From Microvirga arabica (GTDB lineage: Bacteria > Pseudomonadota > Alphaproteobacteria > Rhizobiales > Beijerinckiaceae): DNA of 63,544 bases. Each line of letters opens with the position of its first letter. The first letter of the stretch is position 1. Shown piece after piece: positions 54,886-63,544 of the stretch. A program made the translations under genes and the position numbers. Under the pieces are notes generated by a model that was given only the letters and a program-made list of their open reading frames with translations, had not been told where the DNA came from and did no database searches. The stretch spans positions 1-63,544 of the forward strand of contig NZ_JAFBID010000030.1 in assembly GCF_016811235.1 (NCBI RefSeq). Reading direction: 5' to 3'.

Positions 54886-55122
54886 TTAACGCTTACGCCT
54901 GCGGCGGTTGAGGACAAGGGCGACGATCGCAAACAGGATTGCACCTCCTGCTGCGAAGGCAGCCATTTCCGGGATGAAGTGGTGGAGCACTGTTCCGGGA
55001 GCGTACTGTGGGTGATCCTGCGACAGGTGGTACGCTGTGGTCACGAGGACGCCAATCACGCTCCCAATCACAATAGCGATGGGAACATTCGACGGCTCCG
55101 GTGATGGAGATCTCTGGCTCAT
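54886..55122 (-). CDS. Small two-span membrane protein, unknown
   Basis: A 78-residue protein starting MSQRSPSPEPSN after a GAGG site, with two hydrophobic segments (VPIAIVIGSVIGVLVTTAYH; AAFAAGGAILFAIVALVL) and a basic end (NRRRRKR). Family not recognised. It begins 8 bases after the VUT gene and is probably in its operon. Confidence 0.65.
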   Translation of the reverse strand: MSQRSPSPEPSNVPIAIVIGSVIGVLVTTAYHLSQDHPQYAPGTVLHHFIPEMAAFAAGGAILFAIVALVLNRRRRKR

Positions 55123-55129
55123 GAGTGCC

Positions 55130-55696
55130 TCAGGTATACACAGGCATGCCAATCCGCTCGTCGCGCCGCCGCAGCCACGCGATCGCCGGAATGCTCAACA
55201 GCACCATCCAGGCTTTGCCGATGGTCTGCGGCAGCAGGAACTCAAGGCTGCCAAACGCCAGGGACAGAAACACTGCGCTGTCGATGACCAAGCCCACAAG
55301 GCTGCTCGCCACGACTGCCAAGACGAGGCCCCGCTTCTGCAACGGCGTGTAGACGCCCAGGTCCGCCAGTTCGGACAGCAGGAAGGCTGCGGTCGAGGCG
55401 ACAATCAGCGATGGAGGAGCAAACACTGCCGAGAGGATTGCCCCAAGGCCAATGGCGGCTAAGGCCCAGTATCGTCCCAGCCGCCGCTGCACCAGATCGC
55501 GCAGCACAAGGGCAAGGCCGACCACCAGCACGCCGCTGGGAGCCGCAATCCCTGGGGCCACGGGGATCAGGCAGGGACCTTCCGGAACGCAGACGGTGCC
55601 GACGTTGCTAACGAGCCAGTTGGCGGCTGGGATACAGGCGGTAAAACCCGCGAGGACTGCCAAGCCCTCAATGCGGCGGCGGAGATCAGGGATCAC
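55130..55696 (-). CDS. VUT-family transporter (YhhQ-like, queuosine precursor)
   Basis: A 188-residue membrane protein with about five or six helices. Characteristic parts are AANWLVSNVG near the start, GLALVLRDLVQRRLGR and ELADLGVYTPLQKRG. E. coli YhhQ imports the queuosine precursors preQ0 and preQ1. It lies directly after an internally deleted queC gene on the same strand, 39 bases apart, which supports a queuosine-salvage role. Confidence 0.87.
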   Translation of the reverse strand: MIPDLRRRIEGLAVLAGFTACIPAANWLVSNVGTVCVPEGPCLIPVAPGIAAPSGVLVVGLALVLRDLVQRRLGRYWALAAIGLGAILSAVFAPPSLIVASTAAFLLSELADLGVYTPLQKRGLVLAVVASSLVGLVIDSAVFLSLAFGSLEFLLPQTIGKAWMVLLSIPAIAWLRRRDERIGMPVYT

Positions 55697-55735
55697 GTAT
55701 GTACCTTTCAGGAGATTGATGCTTTGTCGCCGAAT

Positions 55736-55983
55736 CTAAGAAGGCTGTTTGGCCCAGTGCTTACAGCAGGCACTGATCCAATCGTCTGGATCTTCGTACG
55801 ACGTCGGATCGATCTGGCCGGCAGCGTGAAAGGCCCTGCGCCGCTCAACGCAGGCGCCGCAGCGTCCGTGGTGGCGCTGCCATAGTCTAAGGAGACGCAA
55901 CGCGTGAGGGTTTGCTCAGCCGCAACCTTGTGCGCAAGCGCGACGGAGTCTAGTCCGCCGGAACAGATGACGAGGGTCTTCAC
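55736..55983 (-). pseudogene. queC: queC with a large internal deletion
   Basis: The GTG start at 55983 behind AAGGAG reads KTLVICSGGLDSVALAHKVA to VSLDYG, the ATP-binding beginning of 7-cyano-7-deazaguanine synthase. After a junction around 55866 a different frame continues GRCGACVERRRAFHAAG, DPTSYEDPDDW and the stop at 55736-55738, which is the zinc-binding end of QueC. About 145 central residues are missing and the frames disagree by one base. The junction falls at a CAC-CAC repeat, suggesting microhomology. Inactive. Confidence 0.88.
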
Positions 55984-56325
55984 CAGGGCTCCTTGTTTTG
56001 ACCGGGTAGGCTGCGACCGGATCGGCTCACGTGCCGACGAACGTAGGTGGACGAAACAGATGAATGCGGGGCCTCAACAGGCACTCACCCCATCAGCGTC
56101 TCCGGCATAAGGACCAAGGCGGGTGCGCCTGTCAACGAGAATACATTCCGCTCCATACTTCACCCAAGCCACACCTCCGTTTGGAAGCAATCATCGGCCA
56201 AGCTCGCGACAGAACCGCGCCGAGACCATCAGCCGCTGGATAGCGTCATCTCCTTGACCCCAGAAGAATGGGCGCTGATATGGCGAATGTATTTTGGTCG
56301 GGTAGTTTTAGCGTAAGAGTGGTGA
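55984..56325. other. Intergenic stretch between divergent genes
   Basis: About 342 bases between the queC remnant and a tetR gene. I looked for a preQ1-type riboswitch upstream of queC and did not see one. Nothing else recognised. Confidence 0.4.
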
Positions 56326-56889
56326 ATGTTGGGTTGTGGTCGACGCCAAAAGAGTTCCCGCGAGAAGATCCTCGACGCGGCTGCGGAGCTTGTGAGCGAG
56401 ATTGGTGCGGGACGGCTGACGCTGGACGCCGTCGCTGAGAAGGCAGGCGTCAGCAAGGGCGGGCTTCTCTACAATTTCCGCACGAAAGAAGCGCTGCTTC
56501 AGGCCATGGTCCAGCGGCTCGTCGACGAGGTCTCGGCCGAGCGCGAGGCACTTCGAGAACAGGCGGAGCCTGGGCGCAATCTGGAGGCGCGCCTGTGCAC
56601 GGCAGCACTGCTCAAGCTGCGCCAGGGCGGAATGAGGGATGTCGCCAATGGCATGCTGGCGGCTTCAGCCGAGAACCCGCGCCTGCTTGATCCTGTGCGC
56701 GAGGTCATCAGGGCGACCCTGGAAAACCTGAAAGCCACGTCGGATGATCTGGACGCGGCGCTGGTAGGCTGGCTGGCCATTGAGGGCCTGAACAGCTTCG
56801 AAATGCACGACCTCAGCCCCTTCTCGGAGGAGGAGCATGAGCGGGTCGTCCAAGCGGTCAACCGCCTGCTGCGGAAGGGAATTGCTTAA
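56326..56889 (+). CDS. TetR-family transcriptional regulator
   Basis: A 187-residue regulator with the TetR helix-turn-helix (SREKILDAAAELVSEIGAGR, then AGVSKGGLLYNFRTKEALL) and a TetR_C-type ligand domain ending SPFSEEEHERVVQAVNRLL. The GGLLYNF variant is typical of the group that controls RND efflux genes. It is collinear with the ALA synthase-adaptor-pump operon about 770 bases downstream, a plausible target. No clear palindrome could be identified in its promoter. Confidence 0.9.
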   Translation: MLGCGRRQKSSREKILDAAAELVSEIGAGRLTLDAVAEKAGVSKGGLLYNFRTKEALLQAMVQRLVDEVSAEREALREQAEPGRNLEARLCTAALLKLRQGGMRDVANGMLAASAENPRLLDPVREVIRATLENLKATSDDLDAALVGWLAIEGLNSFEMHDLSPFSEEEHERVVQAVNRLLRKGIA

Positions 56890-57654
56890 TATGGAGCACT
56901 GTTGATCCCAGAAGGTCGGGTTGCAGTTACCAGGAGGGTAACACCCGGTGATCCCCCGCATTTGGCCATGCGCTGACAGGAGCGGGATGGCACTACAGTG
57001 ACACCTCCCAGTCGTAAAGGGTTCGGCACGCGGCTGATTGAGCGGATGCTCGCTAACGAACTGTCCGGGAAGGTTGATCTGGCCTTTGAGCCGACGGGCG
57101 TGGTCTGCTTCGTGAGGGCACCATTGGCGAGGGCGACCTTCCTTCAGCCGAAAAGGACAGGCAAGGCTCGCCTGATGGCCTGCGGATGTCAGACAATGGC
57201 GTGTGGCTGCCAGGACCAGTGAGCTTGACCCCACGAGTTGCGCGGGATGTCTAGGTTGGAGGGGCGGCTGCGCGCTTCCGGTGACGAGATCAGCAAGGAT
57301 TGTGAACCGGCACAGGACTAGGCTCTTCATCACCACGCAAGAGTCACTCCGCGGAAGGAGTGAAAGAGACAAAAAACACAGCGGCTTGGTCAGTCAGGAG
57401 TGAGGTCACCCTCCAGACCCTGTGAGGAGTCGGTCGTACGCCCATGCCCATAATTAGACTTAAGTCGCCTCGGACCCTGGACCTCAGTCCGTATTGCACG
57501 CTTTGCCGGCTCAACCACTATCAAGCCGTGACGACTTCGGGCTGAGGTCGAATGCGAGCAAGGGGCGGGGGAGGCAACAATGGTCCTGGAGAGGCACTGT
57601 CACAGCGAGGCGCAGTTTCCGCGCTGCTGGGCGAAGCTCACGGATACTGACCGG
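56890..57654. other. Long intergenic stretch with an HWE kinase scrap
   Basis: About 765 bases between tetR and the ALA synthase gene. Apart from the HWE kinase fragment at 56998-57222 and a small dyad GTTACC-aggag-GGTAAC near 56925, it shows nothing. An in-frame ATG at 57580 could extend the ALA synthase upstream. Confidence 0.45.
56998..57222 (+). pseudogene. C-terminal scrap of an HWE-family histidine kinase
   Basis: The first 45 codons read PPSRKGFGTRLIERMLANEL and then FEPTGVVCFVRAPLA, matching the end of the HWE kinase at 3.96 kb. The remaining frame is unrelated. No kinase body lies upstream, so this is a remnant. Confidence 0.75.
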
Positions 57655-59025
57655 ATGGACAGCCGGTGTGAGACGGCCGTGGCCCTGCTGGCCCGCTCTC
57701 GCGCACCGCTCAGGATCACCAGGCCGGCGCCCGAACCGATCTGGAAGGCCCCCGCAACGTGGGACTACACCGGCTATTTCGACGCCGCCATCGCGCGGCT
57801 GAAGGCCGAGCGGCGCTATCGCTCCTTCGTCGATCTCGAACGCATGGCCGGCAGCTTTCCCAGCGCAATCTGGCACTCCCCGGACGGTCCGCGCCCCATC
57901 ACGGTCTGGTGCTCCAACGATTATCTCGGCATGGGCCAGAACCGGGACGTGACCCGCGCCATGGTGGAGACGGCCTGGCGCCTCGGCACCGGGGCCGGGG
58001 GCACGCGCAACATCTCGGGTAACAGCCACCCCATCGTCGAGCTCGAGGCCGAGCTGGCCGACCTGCACGGCAAGGAGGCGGCCCTGGTCTTCACTTCGGG
58101 CTATGTGTCGAACCAGACCGGCATCTCGACCCTCGCCCGACTGATCCCCAACTGCCTGATCCTGTCGGATGCGCTCAACCACAACTCCATGATCGAGGGC
58201 GTGCGCCAGTCCGGCTGCGACAAGGCGATCTTCCGCCACAACGATCTCGAACACCTGGAGGAGTTGCTCCAGGCCGCCGGCGACAGGCCCAAGCTGATCG
58301 TGTTCGAGAGCGTCTATTCCATGGACGGGGACGTGGCGCCGATCCGCCAGATCTGCGACCTTGCCGAGCGCTACGGTGCCATGACCTATATCGACGAGGT
58401 CCATGCGGTGGGCATGTACGGCCCCCGTGGCGCAGGCCTCGCGGAGCGTCTCGGCGTGATGCACCGGATCGACGTGATCGAGGGCACGCTGGGCAAAGCC
58501 TTCGGCGTCATGGGCGGTTACATCGCGGGCGCGGCTTCCGTCATCGACGCGGTGCGCAGCTATGCCCCGGGCTTCATCTTCAGCACGGCCCTGCCCCCAG
58601 CCGTGGCCGCCGCCGCAACAGCGTCCGTTCGCCATCTCAAGGTCTCGCGGGCCGAGCGTCAGGGACAGCAATGCCAGGTGGCCCAGGTCAAGGACGCGTT
58701 CCTTCGCGCCGACCTGCCGATGCTGGCAACGCCGACGCACATCGTGCCAGTGATGGTGGGGGATGCACAAGCCTGCAAGGCGGCGTCCGACCGCCTGCTG
58801 GAGAAGCACAGCATCTATATTCAGCCGATCAACTACCCCACCGTGCCCCGCGGCACGGAGCGCCTGCGCATCACCCCGGGCCCCCTGCACACCAGCGCGC
58901 ATATCGAGGCGCTGACGCAGGCTCTCATTGAGACATGGAAGGCGCTCAACCTGCCGTTCAGCGGCTTGGTGCTTGACGCGGACGAGCCTGCGCCAACAGC
59001 TCGGCAGATGGGGCGCAGACAGTGA
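57655..59025 (+). CDS. hemA: 5-aminolevulinate synthase
   Basis: A 456-residue pyridoxal-phosphate enzyme that condenses glycine and succinyl-CoA to 5-aminolevulinate, the C4 route of alphaproteobacteria. Characteristic parts: [20 protein letters not shown], the glycine loop [16 protein letters not shown], the cofactor Asp/His region [12 protein letters not shown] and Lys281 in [17 protein letters not shown]. Relative to typical enzymes (about 405 residues) it has about 35 extra N-terminal residues. ATG 57655 or an upstream ATG at 57580 may be the start. Its stop overlaps the next gene's GTG by four bases, so it is translationally coupled to an RND adaptor, an unusual neighbour. It is probably a second copy rather than the housekeeping hemA. 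Confidence 0.92.
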   Translation: MDSRCETAVALLARSRAPLRITRPAPEPIWKAPATWDYTGYFDAAIARLKAERRYRSFVDLERMAGSFPSAIWHSPDGPRPITVWCSNDYLGMGQNRDVTRAMVETAWRLGTGAGGTRNISGNSHPIVELEAELADLHGKEAALVFTSGYVSNQTGISTLARLIPNCLILSDALNHNSMIEGVRQSGCDKAIFRHNDLEHLEELLQAAGDRPKLIVFESVYSMDGDVAPIRQICDLAERYGAMTYIDEVHAVGMYGPRGAGLAERLGVMHRIDVIEGTLGKAFGVMGGYIAGAASVIDAVRSYAPGFIFSTALPPAVAAAATASVRHLKVSRAERQGQQCQVAQVKDAFLRADLPMLATPTHIVPVMVGDAQACKAASDRLLEKHSIYIQPINYPTVPRGTERLRITPGPLHTSAHIEALTQALIETWKALNLPFSGLVLDADEPAPTARQMGRRQ

Positions 59026-60275
59026 TCCGCAGTGCTCTTCTCCTGTTCACAACATTATGCGCGGGTGGCCTCTGGTACGTGTTGGCAGGCGCGGAAGGAC
59101 AGGCCTCGGCTCGGATCCCACCGGCGAAGGCACCAGAAAACTCAACTCTGACTTCTGAGGCTCCAGCATCAGTTCAGACCTCACTCTCGCAGAGGAGCCC
59201 GCCCCCGGTCGCCGTGATCACCGCACCTGTCCGAACAAAGGCAATGCCGATCACGCGGACCAGCATCGGCTGGATCGAACCAACCGCGCGCGTCACTGTG
59301 AGGGCCCGCATCGACGGCACCATTGTCGAGCGGCACATCCATGATGGTGCAGAAGTTGCAGCCGGAGATCTGCTGTTCCGCCTCGATGATCGGGAGCTCC
59401 AAGCGCAGATCGCTCGCGGTGAGGCAGCCCTGACCCGCGACCGAGCTGTGCTGGCCAAAGCGCAGGCGGCGCTCAGGCGAACCCAGGAGTTGCTATCCCG
59501 ATCCGTCGCCACCCAGGCCCAAGCCGAAGAGGCCGCCGCCGAAGTCAGGATCGCAGCCGCCAATGTTGCAGCAAGCGAAGCCACCCTGGCGATCGATCGG
59601 GCCAGGCTGGGGCACACCCGGATCACCGCTCCGATCAGCGGACGTGCAGGCGTCGTGCAGGGCGGCGAAGGCCATGTTGTGCGCGGCTCCGATTTGTCTG
59701 GGGATGGGCTGGTCACCATCACACGGATGTCGCCCTTGCAGGTCTCCTTCTCCCTGCCAGAGCGAGATCTCCCGTTGCTGCGCGCGGCTCTTGCAGATCC
59801 CAAGGACCAAGGCCGCGTGGGGATTTTTGCAGGTCAAGATAGCCAGCCCTCAGTAGAGGCGGATTTGACCTTCATCGACTCGTCGGTCGATGTCGGTTCA
59901 GGCACCATTCTCGCCAAGGCCACCCTGAAGGCCAGCGACAGCTTGTGGCCAGGTCAATATGTTCGCGTTGAACTGACGCTCGGCGCACATCCAGAGGCGT
60001 CCGCCGTTCCTCTGATTGCGCTGCAGACAGGGCAGAACGGATCTCATGTCTTCGTCGTCGGGCCAGGAGACATCGTCGAGGTGCGTCAGGTTCAGCCCCT
60101 CGCCGCAAACCATGACACGGCCGTCATCGCCAAAGGCCTCACCCCCGGCGAGCGCGTGGTGGTCGAAGGTCAGGCTCGCCTGCGGCAGGGCAGCTTGATT
60201 GTGGAGACAGCCTTGGCTCCGCCACCTCTTGTGCAGGGAGCTCGCACCGCCGATATCGGGCCTACGCGGCAATGA
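59022..60275 (+). CDS. RND efflux periplasmic adaptor, MdtA-like
   Basis: A 417-residue membrane-fusion protein starting at GTG 59022, which overlaps the ALA synthase stop (GTGA). An N-terminal membrane segment ([18 protein letters not shown]) is followed by a Pro/Ser-rich linker, lipoyl half-motifs ([20 protein letters not shown]), a coiled coil (about 125-190) and the MdtA-type barrel ([16 protein letters not shown]). Its TGA overlaps the pump ATG at 60272 (ATGA). Intact, but its pump is damaged. Confidence 0.92.
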   Translation: MIRSALLLFTTLCAGGLWYVLAGAEGQASARIPPAKAPENSTLTSEAPASVQTSLSQRSPPPVAVITAPVRTKAMPITRTSIGWIEPTARVTVRARIDGTIVERHIHDGAEVAAGDLLFRLDDRELQAQIARGEAALTRDRAVLAKAQAALRRTQELLSRSVATQAQAEEAAAEVRIAAANVAASEATLAIDRARLGHTRITAPISGRAGVVQGGEGHVVRGSDLSGDGLVTITRMSPLQVSFSLPERDLPLLRAALADPKDQGRVGIFAGQDSQPSVEADLTFIDSSVDVGSGTILAKATLKASDSLWPGQYVRVELTLGAHPEASAVPLIALQTGQNGSHVFVVGPGDIVEVRQVQPLAANHDTAVIAKGLTPGERVVVEGQARLRQGSLIVETALAPPPLVQGARTADIGPTRQ

Positions 60276-62754
60276 ATGTCTCGGCGCCCTTCATCAGACG
60301 ACCTGTTGCCATACTCCTGTTGACCGCAGCCCTGACGCTCGCCGGGCTTGCGGCCTACCGGCACCTTCCTGTCGCCGCCCTGCCCCGCATTGATATCCCC
60401 ACCATTTCCGTCTCGACATCACTGCCGGGTGCCAGCCCCGAGACCATGACGAACACCGTTTCGACACCGTTGATCAAGGAGTTCTCAACGATCCCGTCGG
60501 TTCGGGAGATCAGCACCACCAACGTTCAGGGTGCGTCCTCGATCACTCTCGAGTTTGCGCTGGAGCGCGACATCGATCTGGCGGCGGCGGACGTCCAAGC
60601 CGCCATCGCGCGTGCGCAGCCACAGCTGCCGGCCGAGATGAGGGGCTCGCCTGTCTACCGCAAGCTCAACCCGTCGGATGCTCCGGTCGTGCTGATCGTC
60701 CTGCGAAGCGACACGTACCCCCCCCCCCGCAACTCGACGCGCTCGTTCGCACCGTGATCTCCCCACGCTTGTCTGCAATCGCCGGTGTCGCTCAGGTCAC
60801 GATCTCAGGCAGCCAGAAGTATGCGGTGCGAATCCAGCTTGACCCGCTGACCCTGGCAGCCCGCGGCATCGGCGTAGACGAGGTGGAGCGTGCCGTCCGC
60901 ACTGCCAATGCGCATACCCCCGTCGGTTCCCTCGCGAGATCAGACCAGCGGCTCACCATCGACGTGTCGACCCAACTCGGTGACGCACAGGCCTGGCGCG
61001 ATCTCATCATCGCGAACCGGAATGGGCGACCGCTTCGCCTCGGCGACGTCGCCAAGGTAATTGACTCCGTTGAGGATAATCAGCGCGCCAGCAGGTATAA
61101 TGGCTCACCCGCGCTAGTTCTGGCGGTGCAGCGCCGGCCCGATGCCAGCACAATCGACGTGGTCGACAAGGTTCGGGCAGCCCTGCCCCGCATCCGGGAG
61201 GAGCTCGGGCCTGGGGTATCCCTCACCACGATGAATGACCGCTCTCATCCGATTCGCACGGCCATCGAGGACGTTAGCTTCACCCTGGTGCTCACCATCG
61301 GTCTTGTCTGTGCCGTTCTTTATCTTGGCATCGGCCGTCTTGCCACGACCCTGATCCCGAGCGTCACCATTCCGGTCTCGCTTGTGGCCACGTTTGCGGC
61401 CATGTACGCGCTCGGCTTGTCCCTGGACAACATCACCCTGCTGGCTCTGACCCTCTCGGTCGGCCTCGTGGTCGATGACGCCATCGTGGTGACCGACAAC
61501 ATCGTACGTCACATCGAGGCTGGAGACGCGCCCTACGAGGCAGCCCTGAAGGGAGCGAAGGAGGTTGCCTTCACGGTCATATCGATCACCGCATCCCTCA
61601 TCGCGGCATTCATCCCGCTGCTGCTGATGGACGGCGTGGTCGGGCGCATCCTCAGCCCGTTCGCCATCACGGTCTCGGTCTCGCTGGCGATCTCCGCTCT
61701 GGTCTCCTTAAGCCTGACGCCGATGCTCGCCGCCCGCCTGCCCAACCCCAGGCAGCGGGAAGCCGGGCACGCCAGCCTGGCGGATCGCGCGATGTCAGGG
61801 CTGACACGCGGCTATGGCGTATGCCTGGACATGAGCCTGCGGTTCCGCCCGCTGATGCTGATCCTGTTCCTCATCAGCCTTGTCGCCTCCGGCTGGCTGT
61901 TCCGAGCCATACCGAAGGGTTTCCTGCCGCAGGAGGATGTTGGGCAGATCATGATCTCGACCCGCGCGCGCCAAGATGTGTCCTTCGCGGCGATGGTCGA
62001 GCTACAGCGTCAGGTCGAGCAGGTGCTGCGCGCCTCACCCCATGTGGCCGAAGTGGTCTCAGAAATTGGAGCGACGGTCAGCACAAGCCTCAACGAGGGG
62101 CGCCTGTTTGTAGAGTTGAAAGCCAAGGCTGATCGGTCGCCACTTGCGCAGGTGCTGACGGATCTCCGTCGGGATCTGGATCAACTGGCCGGCGTCGAGA
62201 GCCTTGTCACCCCGGCCCAGAATGCCCGGATGGGCAGCCAGTCTGGCCGGAGCGCGTACCAGCTTACGGTGCAGGCCCAGTCTCTTGCCGAGTTGGAGCA
62301 CTGGTCGGCACGGCTGGCTCACCGGATGAGCCAGGATGCCATGTTCATTGGCGTTACAAGCAATGCGCACGAGACGGCCTTGCAGGCCACCCTCGACGTC
62401 GATCATGACAAGGCCCGCCAGCTCGGGATCACGGCCGAGCAGCTGCGCGAGACCCTGCACACCGGCTTCGCCACCCGGCAGGCAGCAACGATCCATGGCA
62501 GCGCGGACAGCCATCAGGTTCTGATCGAGTTCGACCCACGCCTTGCCCGGGCAATCGATCCACTCGACCTCGTGACCATTCGCTCGGCAAGCGGCGCTCT
62601 GATCCCGCTCTCATCCTTCGCCACGATTGAGCGAACGGCCGGTCCACGCTCCATCAGCCAACTGGGACAGCGGCCAGTCGCGACGATCTCCTTCGACACG
62701 CCGGTCGGAATTGCTCGTCAAATCCAGTTGCCACGCGAATGGACTGAAGGGTAA
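60272..62754 (+). pseudogene. RND efflux pump (MdtB/C-like), frameshifted and C-terminally truncated
   Basis: ATG 60272 starts [20 protein letters not shown]. At a C11 run (60718-60728) the frame is lost after 149 codons. The other frame continues PQLDALVRTVISPRLSAIAG and keeps the RND helix 4 motif GLVVDDAIVVTDNIVRHI. The protein then stops at 62754 after about 830 codons, inside the second periplasmic loop (RPVATISFDTPVGIA, followed by unrelated residues). The last five membrane helices, including the helix-10 Lys, are missing. It cannot be a working pump even if the frameshift is corrected. Confidence 0.9.
60718..60728 (+). repeat. C11 homopolymer inside the RND pump gene
   Basis: Eleven consecutive C at the point where the pump frame breaks. 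In-frame reading would need 9 or 12. Such a tract is prone to slippage both in cells and in sequencing. Confidence 0.9.
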
Positions 62755-62757
62755 GGC

Positions 62758-63201
62758 TCATGCGGTAGCCTGCTCAGTCTCCAGGTGCAGGTAGGTCGGG
62801 TCGAACTCGCCCACCTGCTTCAACTTCTCCCAATCGGGAATGTTCAGCCGGTCACCGCTCAGCTCGATCAGGCCCTCGGCCCGCATCTGCTGCAGCACCC
62901 GGTTGACGTGCACCGTGGTGAAGCCGAGCGCATCGGCGAACTCGCCCTGGGTGATCGGCAGGTCGCAGGCATGGCCCTCAACCAGACCCGCAGCCCGCAG
63001 GCGCACCAGCCGCTCGCACAGCACATGGGCCATGCGGCTCACGCCTTCGCGCCGGCCGACATTCAACACCCATTCCCGGTAAACCGAGGCGTCGATCAGG
63101 GTCTCGCGCCAGAACGCGGCGGTGATGCGGGGGTAATGGGTGCAGATGTTGCGCAGCCGGCTGAGTGGGGCATCAGCACAATAGACTTCGGTTACTACCA
63201 A
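62758..63201 (-). pseudogene. Crp/Fnr-family regulator lacking its sensor domain
   Basis: A 147-residue frame from TTG 63201. It contains the dimer helix end (ICTHYPRITAAFWRETLIDA) and the complete winged helix (LPITQGEFADALGFTTVHVN, then RVLQQMRAEGLIELSGDRLN). The N-terminal cyclic-nucleotide-binding-like barrel of about 100 residues is absent. It should sit at 63200-63500, where an epimerase gene ends instead. A deletion is therefore likely. A DNA-binding fragment might still be made. Confidence 0.8.
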
Positions 63202-63266
63202 ACTTTGCGGTTGCGTCCACGAATGATGACAGAAGGAAAGAGCGTCAGGGAACCTAGTGGAACGGT

Positions 63267-63544
63267 CTAAGAGGTCGTCTCGGGAATGACCTTGGTCAGG
63301 CTGCCGGTGGCTGGGAAGAGCGGGATAAGGCAGGCTTGAAGGGCGTGGTAGAGGTCCGGCTTGCCGGTGAACACGGTCGCGCTGGGCGTCAAATCCTCGT
63401 TTAGCTCAGGCCGCCAGCCGCCATGCCGATGGTCGATCAGGTGGCGGTCTGTGAAGCCCCATAGGGTGCGGTACCATTGCTCGTGGAAGTCGCTCGGGCT
63501 GTGCTCAGCGAGAAACGCCGCTGCGCCGATCGCCTCCGCGCAAG
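63267..63544 (-). CDS. AGE-family epimerase/isomerase (N-terminal part outside the window)
   Basis: The last 92 codons of a gene running off the right edge, ending at TAG 63267-63269. The sequence EQWYRTLWGFTDRHLIDHRH, GGWRPELNEDL and FTGKPDLYHALQACLIPLFP matches the C-terminus of N-acylglucosamine 2-epimerase-fold enzymes such as YihS-like aldose-ketose isomerases. It retains the catalytic-region His residues. The sugar substrate cannot be told. Confidence 0.85.
   Translation of the reverse strand, partial: CAEAIGAAAFLAEHSPSDFHEQWYRTLWGFTDRHLIDHRHGGWRPELNEDLTPSATVFTGKPDLYHALQACLIPLFPATGSLTKVIPETTS

Noticed and set aside
55984..56110. preQ1 riboswitch upstream of queC
   Set aside because: I could not find the expected short hairpin with an A-rich tail; the leader shows no convincing match.
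57511..58902. Minus-strand open frame (463 codons) across the ALA synthase
   Set aside because: Antisense shadow; the + strand has all ALA synthase motifs including the cofactor lysine.

Overview
This 63.5-kb window is from a GC-rich alphaproteobacterium, most likely a rhizobial-order soil or plant-associated genus of the Methylobacteriaceae type (for example Microvirga or Methylobacterium). The evidence is the style of the genes: an HWE-family histidine kinase, a MASE4 kinase with a FixJ-type regulator, 5-aminolevulinate synthase, DUF6894 and VUT proteins, and several IS6-type elements. The genus is an inference. The region is accessory and decaying: about a dozen genes are broken by nonsense codons, frameshifts, truncations or IS/MITE insertions. 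I saw no rRNA, tRNA or CRISPR array.

Region 1 (1-13.6 kb) is a signalling block. It has an RsbQ-like hydrolase next to a PAS hybrid kinase (cut by the window edge), a MarR/cupin pair sharing a perfect operator, an HWE kinase with three in-frame stops, an orphan ParD-like antitoxin, a periplasmic-sensing hybrid kinase, a PAS-GGDEF diguanylate cyclase, and a MASE4 kinase/FixJ regulator/single-receiver cluster.

Region 2 (13.7-22.1 kb) is a collinear + strand metabolic and export cluster: isochorismatase-like hydrolase, XapX protein, exported amidohydrolase with a Cys/His-rich tail, DoxX, an MFS exporter, a chloroperoxidase-like hydrolase whose Tat leader is frameshifted, a second alpha/beta hydrolase and another MFS exporter. 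It ends in a scar of hydrolase and IS3 remnants.

Region 3 (22.4-31.7 kb) holds a PL7 alginate lyase with RTX repeats, a second RTX protein cut off at its N-terminus, and a 4.97-kb segment flanked by two identical, inverted 100-bp MITEs. That segment carries a putative regulator, a 1-Cys peroxiredoxin, a metallo-beta-lactamase-fold hydrolase and IS debris. No type I secretion genes are seen.

Region 4 (31.8-45 kb) contains RidA and LysR genes and two RND efflux systems. One is a tetR-MFP-RND operon with a 22-bp palindromic operator. The other is an MFP-RND operon whose promoter shares a TACC-N4-GGTA motif with a tetR gene about 5.7 kb away.

Region 5 (45.7-63.5 kb) is a patchwork: an orphan peptide-type binding protein, a membrane-fused spermidine-synthase-like protein, two damaged IS6 transposases, a broken YcbK-like gene, an OhrR-like regulator, small envelope proteins, a VUT transporter beside an internally deleted queC, and a TetR gene. 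It ends with a 5-aminolevulinate synthase translationally coupled to an RND adaptor and a damaged RND pump, a Crp-type remnant, and the end of an AGE-family epimerase cut by the window edge.
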